A stretch of DNA of 64,000 nucleotides, taken from assembly GCF_947500045.1 (NCBI RefSeq), contig NZ_CANMQQ010000001.1, positions 372,001 to 436,000 of the forward strand. The letters run 5' to 3'. Both the position numbers and the translations under genes were made by a program. Below the pieces are notes generated by a model, which was given only the letters and a program-made list of their open reading frames with translations, ran no database searches and had not been told where the DNA came from. Below, piece by piece: positions 26,167 through 35,200 of this stretch. This DNA comes from an uncultured Ruegeria sp. (GTDB lineage Bacteria; Pseudomonadota; Alphaproteobacteria; Rhodobacterales; Rhodobacteraceae). Numbering within the stretch: position 1 is the stretch's first letter; each line of letters begins with the position of its first letter.

Positions 26167-27183
26167 TTACAGACCCAGAAGTGACTTCACCTCTTCTTCT
26201 ACAGCGTCGGTAACAGGTTTGTTGGCTGCAGCTTCCAAGGCTTCGCGTTCAGCCAAGTCCTGTTCTTCCACTAGTTCGGCCAGATCCCGGGCTTCTTCAG
26301 TCGCTTCTTCGTAGTCCAAAGCTGCCTGTCGTTCTTCATTCAGCTCCTGTGCTTCATCGACGGAATTATCCAAATCGGTGCGCGCTTCATCTAGCTGTTC
26401 TTCGATCACTGGATCCGTTCCACCGGCGTCTTCCAAAGCCTGTTCAAGTTCTTCAACACGCTCTTGATTGTCCTGAACATCACCCAGGGCGGCTTCCAGA
26501 TCTTCCTCGATCTCAGAAATCAAACGTTCTGGCTGTTCGAGTCCGGAAAGTTCTTCCAGCTGTTCTGCAAGCTCCTCACGCAAGGGCTCTCCGGCCAGCA
26601 CGGTGTCGCGATAGGTGGCTATTCGTCCGACGCGGGAATAGGGTGATGCATTGGCCAACGCCGTTTCACTTGCGTTAGCTGCGTTCAAAGCCCCTAATTC
26701 TGATGGGTGGGCGCCAAGAAGTGACGCAATTTTGTTGCCTTTGGTGCGTACCGCTGGGCGGATGGATTCTTCTACGATCACGGTTTTGGAAGGCTGCTTG
26801 TACGTCTTGGTCTTTTTCTTTTTGCCATTGAAGAGGTCCTTCAAGGAGAAGCGGCCACCGTTTCCAGAAGTGGAACGTGCAGAGTTACTCTTTGACTTGT
26901 TGACCTTGGACTTTCCCGCTTTCCAACCTCCGCGGCTTTTTTCGGAGCTCTTGTTGCTGCCTTTCTTATTGGCAGAGCTATGATCGCCGCTGTTTCCTTT
27001 CCCGCCACCGTTTCCTTTCCCGCCACTGTTGCCTTTGTCGCCACCTTTTCCACCACCGTTGCCTTTTCCTTCTTTCGCGATGGCGACATCCGGCGCAACA
27101 ACAGTGGTGACGAGGGCTGCTGATCCCAGCAATGCAATCGCGACCGTAGATGCTTTTAACGATCCATAGATAGTGGCTCTCAT
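26167..27183 (-). CDS. Secreted Gly/Lys-repeat and coiled-coil protein
   Basis: 338 residues. Signal peptide MRATIYGSLKAST...APDVAIA (about 1-36), then a Gly-Lys-Asn repeat block (GNGGGKGG, GNSGGKG; about 38-66), a lysine/serine-rich basic stretch (about 67-130), and a very acidic region from about 200 with a long predicted coiled coil (ISEIEEDLEAALGDVQDNQERVEELEQAL...). No enzymatic motif. The opposite charge of the two halves is striking. Unknown function; probably periplasmic or surface. Divergent from the PepSY protein gene, which also carries a Gly-rich block, so the two may share a regulator. Confidence 0.75.
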   Translation of the reverse strand: MRATIYGSLKASTVAIALLGSAALVTTVVAPDVAIAKEGKGNGGGKGGDKGNSGGKGNGGGKGNSGDHSSANKKGSNKSSEKSRGGWKAGKSKVNKSKSNSARSTSGNGGRFSLKDLFNGKKKKTKTYKQPSKTVIVEESIRPAVRTKGNKIASLLGAHPSELGALNAANASETALANASPYSRVGRIATYRDTVLAGEPLREELAEQLEELSGLEQPERLISEIEEDLEAALGDVQDNQERVEELEQALEDAGGTDPVIEEQLDEARTDLDNSVDEAQELNEERQAALDYEEATEEARDLAELVEEQDLAEREALEAAANKPVTDAVEEEVKSLLGL

Positions 27184-27322
27184 GTCTGTCCCCTTACTGG
27201 AACGGTGGCCGCGATTATTTCTTCAACAAGCCTACCGTGCCTAAATGCCTCGATTCACATTCGAATCGTTTGTTGTCTTGGTCATTTAACCCGGGGGTGC
27301 TTGAACGCAGGGCTAACTGCTT

Positions 27323-27339
27323 GTTCATCATCAGTTCAC
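27323..27339 (+). promoter_or_regulatory. OmpR/PhoP-like direct repeat upstream of PepSY gene
   Basis: GTTCAT (27323-27328) and GTTCAC (27334-27339) recur with an 11-base period, the spacing used by OmpR-family dimers. It lies 42 bases before the start of the PepSY gene and within the divergent region shared with the coiled-coil protein gene. A likely target of the response regulator at 28008. Confidence 0.4.
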
Positions 27340-27381
27340 GTCGAAAGGCGTAATCTTGCATCAGGAAGTACGAGGAATTTT

Positions 27382-27969
27382 ATGCGCGTGAAGACGTTCT
27401 TGGTGGTTGCGAGTATGCTCGTTGCTTTGCCCAGCGGGGAAGCATCTGCCGACACACGCGAGCTCAAACAAGGTGAATTGCGCAAGGCAACCCTGTCGGG
27501 CGATACAATTCGACTTACCAGGGTCATCAAAGGCGTCGAGAAGATTTACGGCGGTACGCCGGTCGATGCGCGTGCCTTCCAAGCAGACGAGATATATTAT
27601 CGTATTCTGGTCAAAAAGCCGGATGGGAAAATTGTTAGCGTGATAGTGAATGCGCAGACTGGCACGGTCATTTCCAATCGATCCAATGTGGGCCGCGAGA
27701 TATCGAAAGCCGCGCGTTCCGACCCAACCAAAGCCAATAGCAATCGCAACAACTCTAACAACCGTGGTGGCAGTGCCAACCGTGGCAAAAGCGGCAACAA
27801 CGGCAATGCTGGTAGCAATGGGAATGCTGGCGGAAACGGAGGCGGGAATGGTGGTGGAAACAGCGGTGGTAATAGCGGCGGTAACGGCGGCGGGAATGGT
27901 GGTGGAAATAGTGGCGGTAACGGTGGCGGCAATTCTGGCGGGAACGGGAACGGCAAAGGAAAAAAATAA
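27382..27969 (+). CDS. Exported PepSY protein with Gly/Asn-rich repeat tail
   Basis: 195 residues from the ATG at 27382 (AGGA 8 bases upstream). Signal peptide MRVKTFLVVASMLVALPSGEASA, then a PepSY-like domain (about 27-95: RKATLSGDTIRLTRVIKGVEKIYGG...YYRILVKKPDGKIVSVIVNAQTGTVIS), then a low-complexity tail of GGN/GGS units from about 110 to the end (GKGKK). PepSY domains usually inhibit proteases or act as periplasmic sensors. It is followed in 38 bases by an OmpR-type regulator and kinase, the usual arrangement where a PepSY protein tunes the sensor kinase. Confidence 0.82.
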   Translation: MRVKTFLVVASMLVALPSGEASADTRELKQGELRKATLSGDTIRLTRVIKGVEKIYGGTPVDARAFQADEIYYRILVKKPDGKIVSVIVNAQTGTVISNRSNVGREISKAARSDPTKANSNRNNSNNRGGSANRGKSGNNGNAGSNGNAGGNGGGNGGGNSGGNSGGNGGGNGGGNSGGNGGGNSGGNGNGKGKK

Positions 27970-28007
27970 GGCTTAAACCGATGCGGTTGTGCCTGTAGTT
28001 TCTGATT

Positions 28008-28667
28008 ATGAGAGTACTTTTAGCCGAAGACGAACCACAGCTGTGCGAGCAGATTAAAAAGCTTCTAACCGCAGAAGGTCGCGTCGTGGATGTGGCTAGC
28101 AATGGAACCGACGCTCTGCATTTGGGCGCGACCGAGCCTTACGACATGATCATCCTCGACATTGGGTTGCCGGAACGCGATGGCATATCGGTCCTGCGCG
28201 AATGGCGCGGGGCGGGGGTCAAGACACCAGTGTTGATCCTTACGGCCCGCGATGGGTGGAGTGAACGCGTGGATGGTCTTGATGCAGGCGCGGATGATTA
28301 CATGACCAAACCGTTTCACATGCCGGAATTGGCCGCGCGCGTTCGAGCTATTCTTCGTCGGCAAAGCGGTCAACTGAACCCGATCATTGAAATGGGAGAG
28401 GTTTCTTTGGACACGCGAAATGGGCGGGTCAGTGTCGATGGGATCCCTGTTGATCTTACCGCGCAGGAAATCGCTGTCCTGACGTATCTTGCGCATAATA
28501 TTGGACGCATGGTATCGCGAACCGAGTTGTCAGAGCACATCTACGAATACGACGGGGATCGAGACTCCAACACCATTGCCGTTTTTGTTACTCGGCTGCG
28601 AAAAAAACTGGGCTCTGACCTTATTACTACGGTCAGGGGACGTGGCTACATGATCGATAACGCCTGA
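28008..28667 (+). CDS. OmpR-family response regulator
   Basis: 219 residues. Receiver domain 1-115: acidic pair in LLAEDEP, phosphoacceptor D51 in IILDIGLPERDG, T in LILTARD, K in MTKPF. The C-terminal winged helix (about 125-217) includes VDLTAQEIAVLTYLAHNIGRMVSRTELSEHIY and VFVTRLRKKLG. Close to the PhoP/FeuP/CpxR branch. It overlaps the kinase gene by one base (TGATG), so the two are coupled. Probable targets: its own operon and the divergent coiled-coil gene, via the GTTCA repeat. Confidence 0.93.
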   Translation: MRVLLAEDEPQLCEQIKKLLTAEGRVVDVASNGTDALHLGATEPYDMIILDIGLPERDGISVLREWRGAGVKTPVLILTARDGWSERVDGLDAGADDYMTKPFHMPELAARVRAILRRQSGQLNPIIEMGEVSLDTRNGRVSVDGIPVDLTAQEIAVLTYLAHNIGRMVSRTELSEHIYEYDGDRDSNTIAVFVTRLRKKLGSDLITTVRGRGYMIDNA

Positions 28668-29995
28668 TGTTATCGCTACGCCAACGCGCCTTGCTTGGCG
28701 GTCTCGCCACTGGTGCACTTTCTGTCGGCGTCGGCACGTTGGTTGTATTTTCCTACATCAACACCCGTGTCTTAGAGCAGTTCGACGAGACGCTGCGCGA
28801 CAGGCACACCCAACTTGTTGTTGGGTTAAGCGCGACCACGAATAATCCTGAAACTTTGCGCGATTTAGTGTTCGACCCGGCCTATGGAACGCCGTACTCA
28901 GGCAGATACTGGCAGGTGACGGGCGGCAACGGAGCCACGTTTACATCTGCCTCTCTCTTTGACGAAACAATTTCCGAACCTGCACGTGTAAGGGAAGAGG
29001 CAGTTGTTTGGAACACTTCCGGCCCGGATAATGAGGCCCTACGTGGCGTCTATCAGAAAATCACGTTCGAAGACGGCACCGAATGGGGCGTGACCGTTGC
29101 AGAAAGCAGGCAGGAGCTGACCAGCGAACGGCGGGCCGCTCAGAACAACTTGCTTCCGGTTTTTGGCCTGGTCGGTTTGATTGGCGTTGCAGGCTCTTTG
29201 TTGTTGATGTCTGCAATTGTTGGCCCCCTCAGAAAGCTACGCGCTGACGTGGCGCATCGCTGGGACAAGGGAGACGACCTGAACCCGGAACACTATCCAG
29301 AAGAGGTTTCGCCGCTCGTAGAAGACCTTAATCAATTGTTGCATCGTAATCGTGAGATCGTTTCTGGCTCCCGACGGCAGGCGGCGGATCTGGCGCATGC
29401 CCTCAAAACTCCGACGGCAATACTCAGAAACGAATTGACAAGCTTGTCGGACGCGGGTGCAGATACCGCATCTGCAGATGACGCGTTAAACCGGATTGAT
29501 GCTCAGCTAAAGCGTTCTCTTGCTCGCATGCGGGCGTCCAACACTGCAGAGCTTACCCACGCAAAAACCGACCTTACAAATTCAGTCGATAGGCTGTCTC
29601 GTTTGTTTTCGATTATGGCCGAGCGTGAAGGGAAGACACTCACAACCACCTGCGCGGCGGAGTTGTGGGTCAGAATGGATACCCAGGATATCGAGGAAAT
29701 ATTGGGGAACCTGCTGGACAATGCCCTCAAATGGAGCCGAACAACAATTCACGTCACGGCAAAACGCACTGAACGCGGCATTGAGATTTGTATCGAGGAT
29801 GACGGGCAGGGAATTCCAAAAGACGCACGCGAAGGGGTGCTTCGTTCCGGAGGTCGATTGGATACCTCTGTCAGCGGCACGGGATTGGGCCTGGCCATTT
29901 CTGTTGATCTGTTGAACGCATACGGCGGCAAGCTAAAACTGGGGACATCCGCAAACCTTGGCGGTTTGGCCTGCCATATTCTGATACCAGGATAA
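28667..29995 (+). CDS. Membrane sensor histidine kinase
   Basis: 442 residues. Two membrane helices (about 8-30 and 162-184) flank a 130-residue periplasmic sensor. A HAMP-like region follows, then the DHp helix with H244 in DLAHALKTP, and the HATPase_c domain: N-box NLLDNALKWS, G1 EDDGQGIP, G2 SGTGLGLAIS. The PhoQ-like DLAHALKTP sequence fits the PhoQ/FeuQ branch. It senses an unknown periplasmic cue and phosphorylates the regulator encoded just upstream. Confidence 0.92.
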   Translation: MLSLRQRALLGGLATGALSVGVGTLVVFSYINTRVLEQFDETLRDRHTQLVVGLSATTNNPETLRDLVFDPAYGTPYSGRYWQVTGGNGATFTSASLFDETISEPARVREEAVVWNTSGPDNEALRGVYQKITFEDGTEWGVTVAESRQELTSERRAAQNNLLPVFGLVGLIGVAGSLLLMSAIVGPLRKLRADVAHRWDKGDDLNPEHYPEEVSPLVEDLNQLLHRNREIVSGSRRQAADLAHALKTPTAILRNELTSLSDAGADTASADDALNRIDAQLKRSLARMRASNTAELTHAKTDLTNSVDRLSRLFSIMAEREGKTLTTTCAAELWVRMDTQDIEEILGNLLDNALKWSRTTIHVTAKRTERGIEICIEDDGQGIPKDAREGVLRSGGRLDTSVSGTGLGLAISVDLLNAYGGKLKLGTSANLGGLACHILIPG

Positions 29996-30049
29996 ATTTG
30001 ATTGCAGTAGGTCGAAGCTGGTCCTTGACCTGGGGTGGGGACTTATTCC

Positions 30050-30800
30050 TATTTGATAGCACGAATATGACGATTGCTTAGTGAGCGATGGCGGAAAAGA
30101 AGGCTATTGGCGACCTTATCGAATCTGGGTGCAAAGCGTCTGCTGTCCTTGCACTTGGCGAACATGATCTCGATGCGGTTGCGGTGTTTGTCCTAGCTGA
30201 GGGTGACCTTGCATTTCTTCCGGGCAGGGGTGCATGCGCGTCTCTCCTTGTCTTTCGGGGCTTCTCTGAACCAATCTGCATATAACCTCGGTCTCCGAGT
30301 AGCCTCCCGATATTAGATAGACTGCTCAAAAGGGCCTTTGCCCCGTTGTAGTCATCAATTTGCTCAGCCGTTACACTGAGGTTCAAAGATTACCTCTTGC
30401 TGTCTCAGATTGTCTGCAACTTTGTATATACTCCGCTTCTGGCCCTGCCGATCAAGCGACTGCGCAATTTTTTTTGAACCCAAACTGGATGCTGTACGGT
30501 GGGCTTTCAGATTGATGCCGTTGATTTTGGCGGTCTTCTCTTGGCCGTGTTAAGCAGCCAGACCAGCCATCATCTGGCAAAGACGCCTTAGTCACTCCAT
30601 CGCCGCCTGGGGTTTTACAGGGTCCATTGCGGCCCGTACTTCTTGGGTATACCCCGCCACCATGAGCCAATGCGGTTGATACAGATAGTCCCACTCAGGA
30701 CACGCCGGTCATCGACACATAGCTTGCCGTGGAACTTGGGAAAATAGGGCTTCAGACGCACCATCTGCGCATCGCTCAGCCAGAAAAGATCAGAGATGAC
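30050..30800 (-). pseudogene. IS5-family (IS427-like) transposase remnant
   Basis: Reverse-strand translation recovers, in order, FWLSDAQMVRLKPYFPKF, KLCVDDRRVLSG, WWRGIPKKYGPQW, MAGLAA*HGQEKTAKING, NLSVTAEQIDDYNGAKALLSSL, LLGDRGY and KHRNRIEIMFAKCKDSRRF, which line up with IS5-family DDE transposases. In-frame stops (after GPQWTL, GLAA and others) and several frameshifts break it. The start codon is not clear (GTCATC near 30800). No terminal inverted repeats were identified, so the element boundaries are unknown. Non-functional. Confidence 0.85.
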
Positions 30801-31000
30801 ACCGCACGTTTTTCGAACGATTACGCATGCAGTCAGATGGAAATCAATACGGTTTGGGCTTAGTGGTTACGATCAGCCGGAATGGGCTTGTCGGTTGTTG
30901 GAGAACCACTCAAACCGTCAATTGACATTGTCCTAGCATACGTGGTTTTAACGAATTTGAGCTTGTCGTTTCGTCTAAAATTGAATTCAACGGATCTAGC

Positions 31001-31159
31001 ATGAACCTGTTTTCTGGCGCGAGAGCGCTATTTCTTGCTCCGCGTACTGACGATGTAGAACTGGGTTATGGGGTGACTCTCGCGCGCTACAACGAAGAGT
31101 GCGAGACCGTTGATGTCGCAGTATTTTCAAGCGCAGTTCAAAACAGGCTGACAGCGTGA
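31001..31159 (+). pseudogene. Truncated PIG-L/LmbE deacetylase-like N-terminus, 52 aa
   Basis: The frame MNLFSGARALFLAPRTDDVE, then LGYGVTLARYNEECE and VDVAVFSSA, follows the N-terminus of PIG-L/LmbE deacetylases (normally LAPHxDDExLGCGGTLARY, then HVVxFS). The zinc-binding His is Arg here, and only about 50 of the usual 220 or more residues remain. The stop overlaps the GTG start of the next gene (GTGA). PIG-L and glycosyltransferase genes often sit together, so this is probably what is left after an internal deletion. A TTGACA-like -35 lies at 30922. Weak evidence that it is still translated. Confidence 0.5.
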
Positions 31160-32190
31160 ATTCCAAGCGTCCCAAAATCTATTGCCAGTTTCTTGATCGC
31201 CCTGTCATGGAGCCTTTGTCCGGGGATCGGATAAACGAAATTCGGTTCTACCGAAGTCTTTCTAGCTTTGCAGACGTTTACTACAATGACGTGCTTATTG
31301 ACTGGGAATGCGGAACCATAGGTGATCCGAGTGGGTTGAAAACACCGACGCGCGACTATGATCTGTACTATGTTCGAGCGAATCCGGAGCTGTTCAAAAG
31401 TCTTCCCCACCCAAAGATAACGCTAGCTTATCCTTACGACCCGGAAGTCTTTGGCGTAGCTGATGCTTTGGTGGTTACGACAGAGGCGTGGCAGAACCTT
31501 TTGTACGAACACTCTGCCAGTACTTCAGTCCGAAGAAAGCTTGCCAAGTGGTATCCTGACAACATCGTGCTACCTGACACGATCGTAAACATCCAGCAAA
31601 CCATCGATCCCCTTTTTCTTCAGCCGATCTCTTCGAAGACGGAGTTCTTTTGGCGCGCAAAGATGACCGGAGCACAGTCTTTTGGCTTCTTTGGACGTGT
31701 CACCGAAGAGACAATCCCAAGCGAGTTGATCGATAACCTCAGCGTGATCCGGGAGCGACTTGGTTCCTCGACCAATCCGTTGGCTGCATTTGCCGGAAGT
31801 ATCCGCACCGCACTACCCGAGCCGGCATTATCTCTGGGTCAGATACCCTACGAAGAAGTACCCGGTGCGCTCGCTGCCTGTCGAGGAACTCTTGGTCAAA
31901 TGTGTGCAGACAGCGACTACTTAGGCTCCGGGAAATTGCTGGACGCGATGGCAACCAAAACTCCCATTATCACCCGTCGAAATGCGGTTCGTGACGAACA
32001 ATTAGGTTCTGCATATCCTGGAACGTACGATCACAGTGAAGAGGCATTGGACATTCTCTGGCGGCTTTGTACCGAGGATGCGTTTCATTGTGATTTACAG
32101 AAATATCTGGCAGATCGCGCGGAGCTTTTTTTGCCAATATCAACCGGACAGCGAATACGCCGGAAGCTTGTGAGCACAGGCTTTCTTTAG
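31156..32190 (+). CDS. GT-B-type glycosyltransferase-like protein
   Basis: 344 residues from a GTG start at 31156 (MNSKRPKIYCQFLDRPVMEP). The C-terminal half has the GT-B pattern: SFGFFGRVTEE (start of the second Rossmann domain), then LGQIPYEEVPGALAACRGTLG and YLGSGKLLDAMATKTPIITRRN, a region like the nucleotide-sugar-binding helix of GT4 enzymes. No membrane helix. A role in surface polysaccharide modification is plausible but the substrate cannot be told. It lies in an AT-richer patch next to an IS remnant, so it was probably acquired. Confidence 0.65.
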   Translation: MNSKRPKIYCQFLDRPVMEPLSGDRINEIRFYRSLSSFADVYYNDVLIDWECGTIGDPSGLKTPTRDYDLYYVRANPELFKSLPHPKITLAYPYDPEVFGVADALVVTTEAWQNLLYEHSASTSVRRKLAKWYPDNIVLPDTIVNIQQTIDPLFLQPISSKTEFFWRAKMTGAQSFGFFGRVTEETIPSELIDNLSVIRERLGSSTNPLAAFAGSIRTALPEPALSLGQIPYEEVPGALAACRGTLGQMCADSDYLGSGKLLDAMATKTPIITRRNAVRDEQLGSAYPGTYDHSEEALDILWRLCTEDAFHCDLQKYLADRAELFLPISTGQRIRRKLVSTGFL

Positions 32191-33002
32191 AGATATGCGT
32201 TAGAGCTGACATTAGTCTACATACTGTCTGGATCTGTCACGTTTTGATGTCGCTCCTTTGATAGCATTTATAGCAACAAAGGAGATGTGCTATGGGACAA
32301 CGCGATGCTTGGCTTCCCTAATTTTAACACACTGGAGTTATCCTCATTCCATCAAGCGATCTGGATAACCAGTAGCTTCGATTTCGACCGTTCCACATGC
32401 AACCCGAGTTGTCCAACTTCACCTATCAGCGGACCGTCGCACTTGCAGTTCCAACCTTCACACTAATCTTCACCACAAATAGAAGTAGAGGCAGTCAACT
32501 CAAACTCGCCGCAAGTACAAACAGCTTATGATTGTTTGTGAATCACATTTTTAGTTTAATATAGCGAACTGTGAGCGCATCGCGATCCATCCTCAATCCT
32601 CCGGTCGCCTCGGAGTAATCCCTGCCGACGATCAAAGGCCTCAGCCAGTTCCTCATCAAAGGGAGATTTCGCTGGGCGACCGGCACAGGCCTAAGCCCAC
32701 AAACATCGCCGAAGCGCCGGTAGTCATGATCCCCATACTTCCGAGCGATCTGAACTCCCACTACCACTCCACTTAAGCACATCCAGAAACTCCATTTGTT
32801 AAGCAGGAAAGGCCTCTTTAGGCGCGTGCAGAAATCAAGCTCACAGGTTCAGATAAAAACACTCGCAGAAGAACACTCAGTTGCTCCGGTTGCTTGGAAG
32901 AATCGATTGCACAAAAACGCACCAAATCGCAGTGCGAAGTGCATTCGGTAAAACACCCTCTTGACGCCAAATTTCGTATGAAATAGGTGGTGGCCTTGCT
33001 GA
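32191..33002. other. Gene-poor AT-rich accessory segment
   Basis: 812 bases with no convincing gene. A hairpin CTCCTTTG (32253-32260)/CAAAGGAG (32277-32284) leads into a good ribosome site and an ORF of only nine codons at about 32292. Elsewhere there are only short frames without family similarity. AT-richer than the flanks, it looks like decayed accessory DNA ending at the tRNA gene. Confidence 0.5.
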
Positions 33003-33076
33003 GCGGGCGTTGTGTAGTGGTAAGACCTTAGCCTTCCAAGCTAATGACGCGGGTTCGATTCCCGCCGCCCGCTCCA
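33003..33076 (+). tRNA. tRNA-Gly (anticodon TCC), CCA encoded
   Basis: Acceptor arms GCGGGCG (33003) and CGCCCGC (33066-33072) pair fully; D arm with AGTGGTAAGAC; anticodon stem TTAGC/GCTAA around CTTCCAA giving anticodon TCC (GGA codons); T arm CGGGTTCGATTCCCG; then T plus encoded CCA. It marks the right end of the accessory patch. Confidence 0.95.
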
Positions 33077-33220
33077 GCTGAATTTCCCCAATCAGTTGCG
33101 TCATATGGCCCTTATTTGGCCGCAAAGATGCGCCTTCAACTTGACCCCAACCAGCTCTGGGGCCAAGAAGCTAAGACTGACGCGTGATCGCGACGATGGA
33201 TCAAGAAACAAGGGCCAGAC

Positions 33221-35041
33221 ATGGCAAGAACACGCTCCGCCAGTCCAGCGAATAAACCAGCACCGGGCACTCAGGAAGAACGCGCAGGTTCCAAGAAAAT
33301 AGGTGTGTTGGCCTCGCTATGGCCATTCATGAAACCCTATCGGTTGCTGATGATCGGCGCGACACTAGCGTTGATTTTGACAGCGAGCATGACGCTGACC
33401 TTGCCGCTGGCGGTACGTCGCGTGGTCGACAATTTTCGCATCGAAGATGGCGAGTTGCTGGATTGGTATTTTCTGGCGGCTCTTGGAATTGCGGGCATTC
33501 TCGCGGTTGGTACCGGTATCCGCTATGCGCTTGTCACCCGATTGGGCGAACGTGTTGTTGCTGATATCCGCAAGGCCGTATTTGACCGGGTCATTGGCAT
33601 GAGCCCCGAGTTTTACGAGCGGGTCATGACGGGTGAGGTACTCAGCCGAATCACGACCGATACAACGCTCATCCAATCGGTTCTTGGGTCATCAGTCTCG
33701 ATCGCGCTGCGCAACTTGTTGATGTTCGTCGGTGGGCTGGTTCTGATGCTTCTGACATCGGCCAAACTGACTGGGTTGGTCTTGCTGCTTATCCCAGCAG
33801 TGATTGTTCCCATTCTGGTTCTTGGACGCAGGCTGCGGACCATCAGCCGTGAAAATCAAGATTGGATCGCGGCGTCTTCGGGAAACGCGGGTGAGGCATT
33901 GGGTGCGGTACAGACCGTGCAGGCCTTTACCCATGAGCAGGCCAGCAGGGCACAATTTGGTGAGATGACAGAAACCTCGTACGAAGTTTCTCTGCGCCGT
34001 ATCCAGACCCGAGCGGTGTTGACGGTCATCGTTATTTTTCTGGTCTTCTCGGGCATCGTCGGCGTGTTGTGGATGGGTGCGAATGACGTACGTAACGGGG
34101 TGATGACAGAAGGAGTTCTGATTCAGTTCGTGATCTATTCGATCATCATGGCAGGTTCAGTCGCTGCGCTGTCGGAAATCTGGAGTGAGCTGCAGCGCGC
34201 GGCAGGCGCAACTGAGCGGTTGGTCGAGTTGCTGAACGCACAGGACACCGTCAATGATCCGTCGCAGGCCAAGGCATTGCCGGCGCCGGTGCGTGGCGAG
34301 ATTCGCTTTGACGAAGTGACTTTCCACTATCCTGCGCGCCCGGATATCGTTGCGCTGGATCATTTTACGTTGCGGATCAACCCGGGAGAAACCGTAGCCT
34401 TTGTCGGTCCGTCTGGCGCAGGCAAGACCACGGTGATCCAGATGATCCAGCGATTTTACGATCCTGATGCGGGGCAGGTCAGCCTCGACGGGATTGATCT
34501 GCGTGACCTGAACAGGCACGACTTTCGCCAACACATCGCTCTGGTCCCGCAGGATCCGGTGATCTTTGCGGCCTCGGCGCGGGAAAACATCCGCTTTGGC
34601 CGTCTGGATGCATCGGATGCCGAGGTTGAGGCCGCCGCCCGTGCGGCTGCCTCGCACGAATTCATCACAGCACTGCCCGAAGGTTATGGCAGCTTCGTGG
34701 GTGAACGCGGCGTGATGCTGTCGGGCGGTCAGAAACAGCGTATCGCAATCGCGCGCGCCATCCTGCGCGACGCGCCGGTCCTGCTGCTGGACGAGGCGAC
34801 CTCGGCGCTGGACGCCGAAAGCGAACGGGCTGTGCAGGGGGCCGTTGACACCATGCGGGCCGGGCGCACGACACTGATTGTTGCCCACCGGCTGGCGACC
34901 GTGAAAAAGGCAGACCGGATTGTCGTGCTGGAGGCCGGGCGCATTGTGGCGCAGGGCACGCATGATGATCTGGTGGCTCAGGATGGTTTGTATGCCCGTC
35001 TGGCACGTCTGCAGTTCACCGACGGGGTGGCCGCCGAATAA
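33221..35041 (+). CDS. ABC exporter half-transporter (MsbA/ABCB type)
   Basis: 606 residues. The N-terminal membrane domain has about six helices (residues 40-320), with ERVMTGEVLSRITTDTTLI at the coupling region. Nucleotide-binding domain: Walker A GPSGAGKTT, Q-loop LVPQDP, signature LSGGQKQR, Walker B VLLLDEATSALD, H-loop VAHR. A homodimeric exporter of lipid or hydrophobic compounds; the substrate is not predictable. It precedes acyl-CoA synthetase by 159 bases, so lipid-related transport is conceivable but unproven. Confidence 0.93.
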   Translation: MARTRSASPANKPAPGTQEERAGSKKIGVLASLWPFMKPYRLLMIGATLALILTASMTLTLPLAVRRVVDNFRIEDGELLDWYFLAALGIAGILAVGTGIRYALVTRLGERVVADIRKAVFDRVIGMSPEFYERVMTGEVLSRITTDTTLIQSVLGSSVSIALRNLLMFVGGLVLMLLTSAKLTGLVLLLIPAVIVPILVLGRRLRTISRENQDWIAASSGNAGEALGAVQTVQAFTHEQASRAQFGEMTETSYEVSLRRIQTRAVLTVIVIFLVFSGIVGVLWMGANDVRNGVMTEGVLIQFVIYSIIMAGSVAALSEIWSELQRAAGATERLVELLNAQDTVNDPSQAKALPAPVRGEIRFDEVTFHYPARPDIVALDHFTLRINPGETVAFVGPSGAGKTTVIQMIQRFYDPDAGQVSLDGIDLRDLNRHDFRQHIALVPQDPVIFAASARENIRFGRLDASDAEVEAAARAAASHEFITALPEGYGSFVGERGVMLSGGQKQRIAIARAILRDAPVLLLDEATSALDAESERAVQGAVDTMRAGRTTLIVAHRLATVKKADRIVVLEAGRIVAQGTHDDLVAQDGLYARLARLQFTDGVAAE

Positions 35042-35200
35042 AGTGACGTTCCGGCACATCCAGAACCGTCGTAGCGTCATTCTACATTTTCCGAACCTGA
35101 CAGCTAAGCCCTTGCTTGCGTGTGGTGTGTTTTGCTTCCATCTTGGAGGTCACAGACAAGCCCGCGCATGACACGGGAGAGAAATCAGGGGAGGAGCCAC

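Noticed and set aside
27597..27956. Reverse-strand proline/phenylalanine/leucine-rich open frame
   Set aside because: It is the mirror of the GGN/GGS repeat tail of the PepSY protein; the repeat composition keeps all frames open.
27790..27960. Possible CRISPR or tandem-repeat array
   Set aside because: The repeats are 6-9 base glycine/asparagine/serine codon units inside a coding frame, with no spacers of constant length.
30088..30285. 65-codon plus-strand frame at the end of the IS remnant
   Set aside because: It is antisense to the recognisable transposase C-terminal motif NRIEIMF.
32543..32782. 79-codon reverse-strand frame in the AT-rich segment
   Set aside because: No ribosome site, no recognised family and no terminator; composition does not stand out from the surrounding decayed DNA.
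33003..33076. tRNA-Gly as attachment site of the 30-33 kb patch
   Set aside because: The patch lies on the 5' side of the tRNA and no repeat of the tRNA 3' end was seen near 30 kb.
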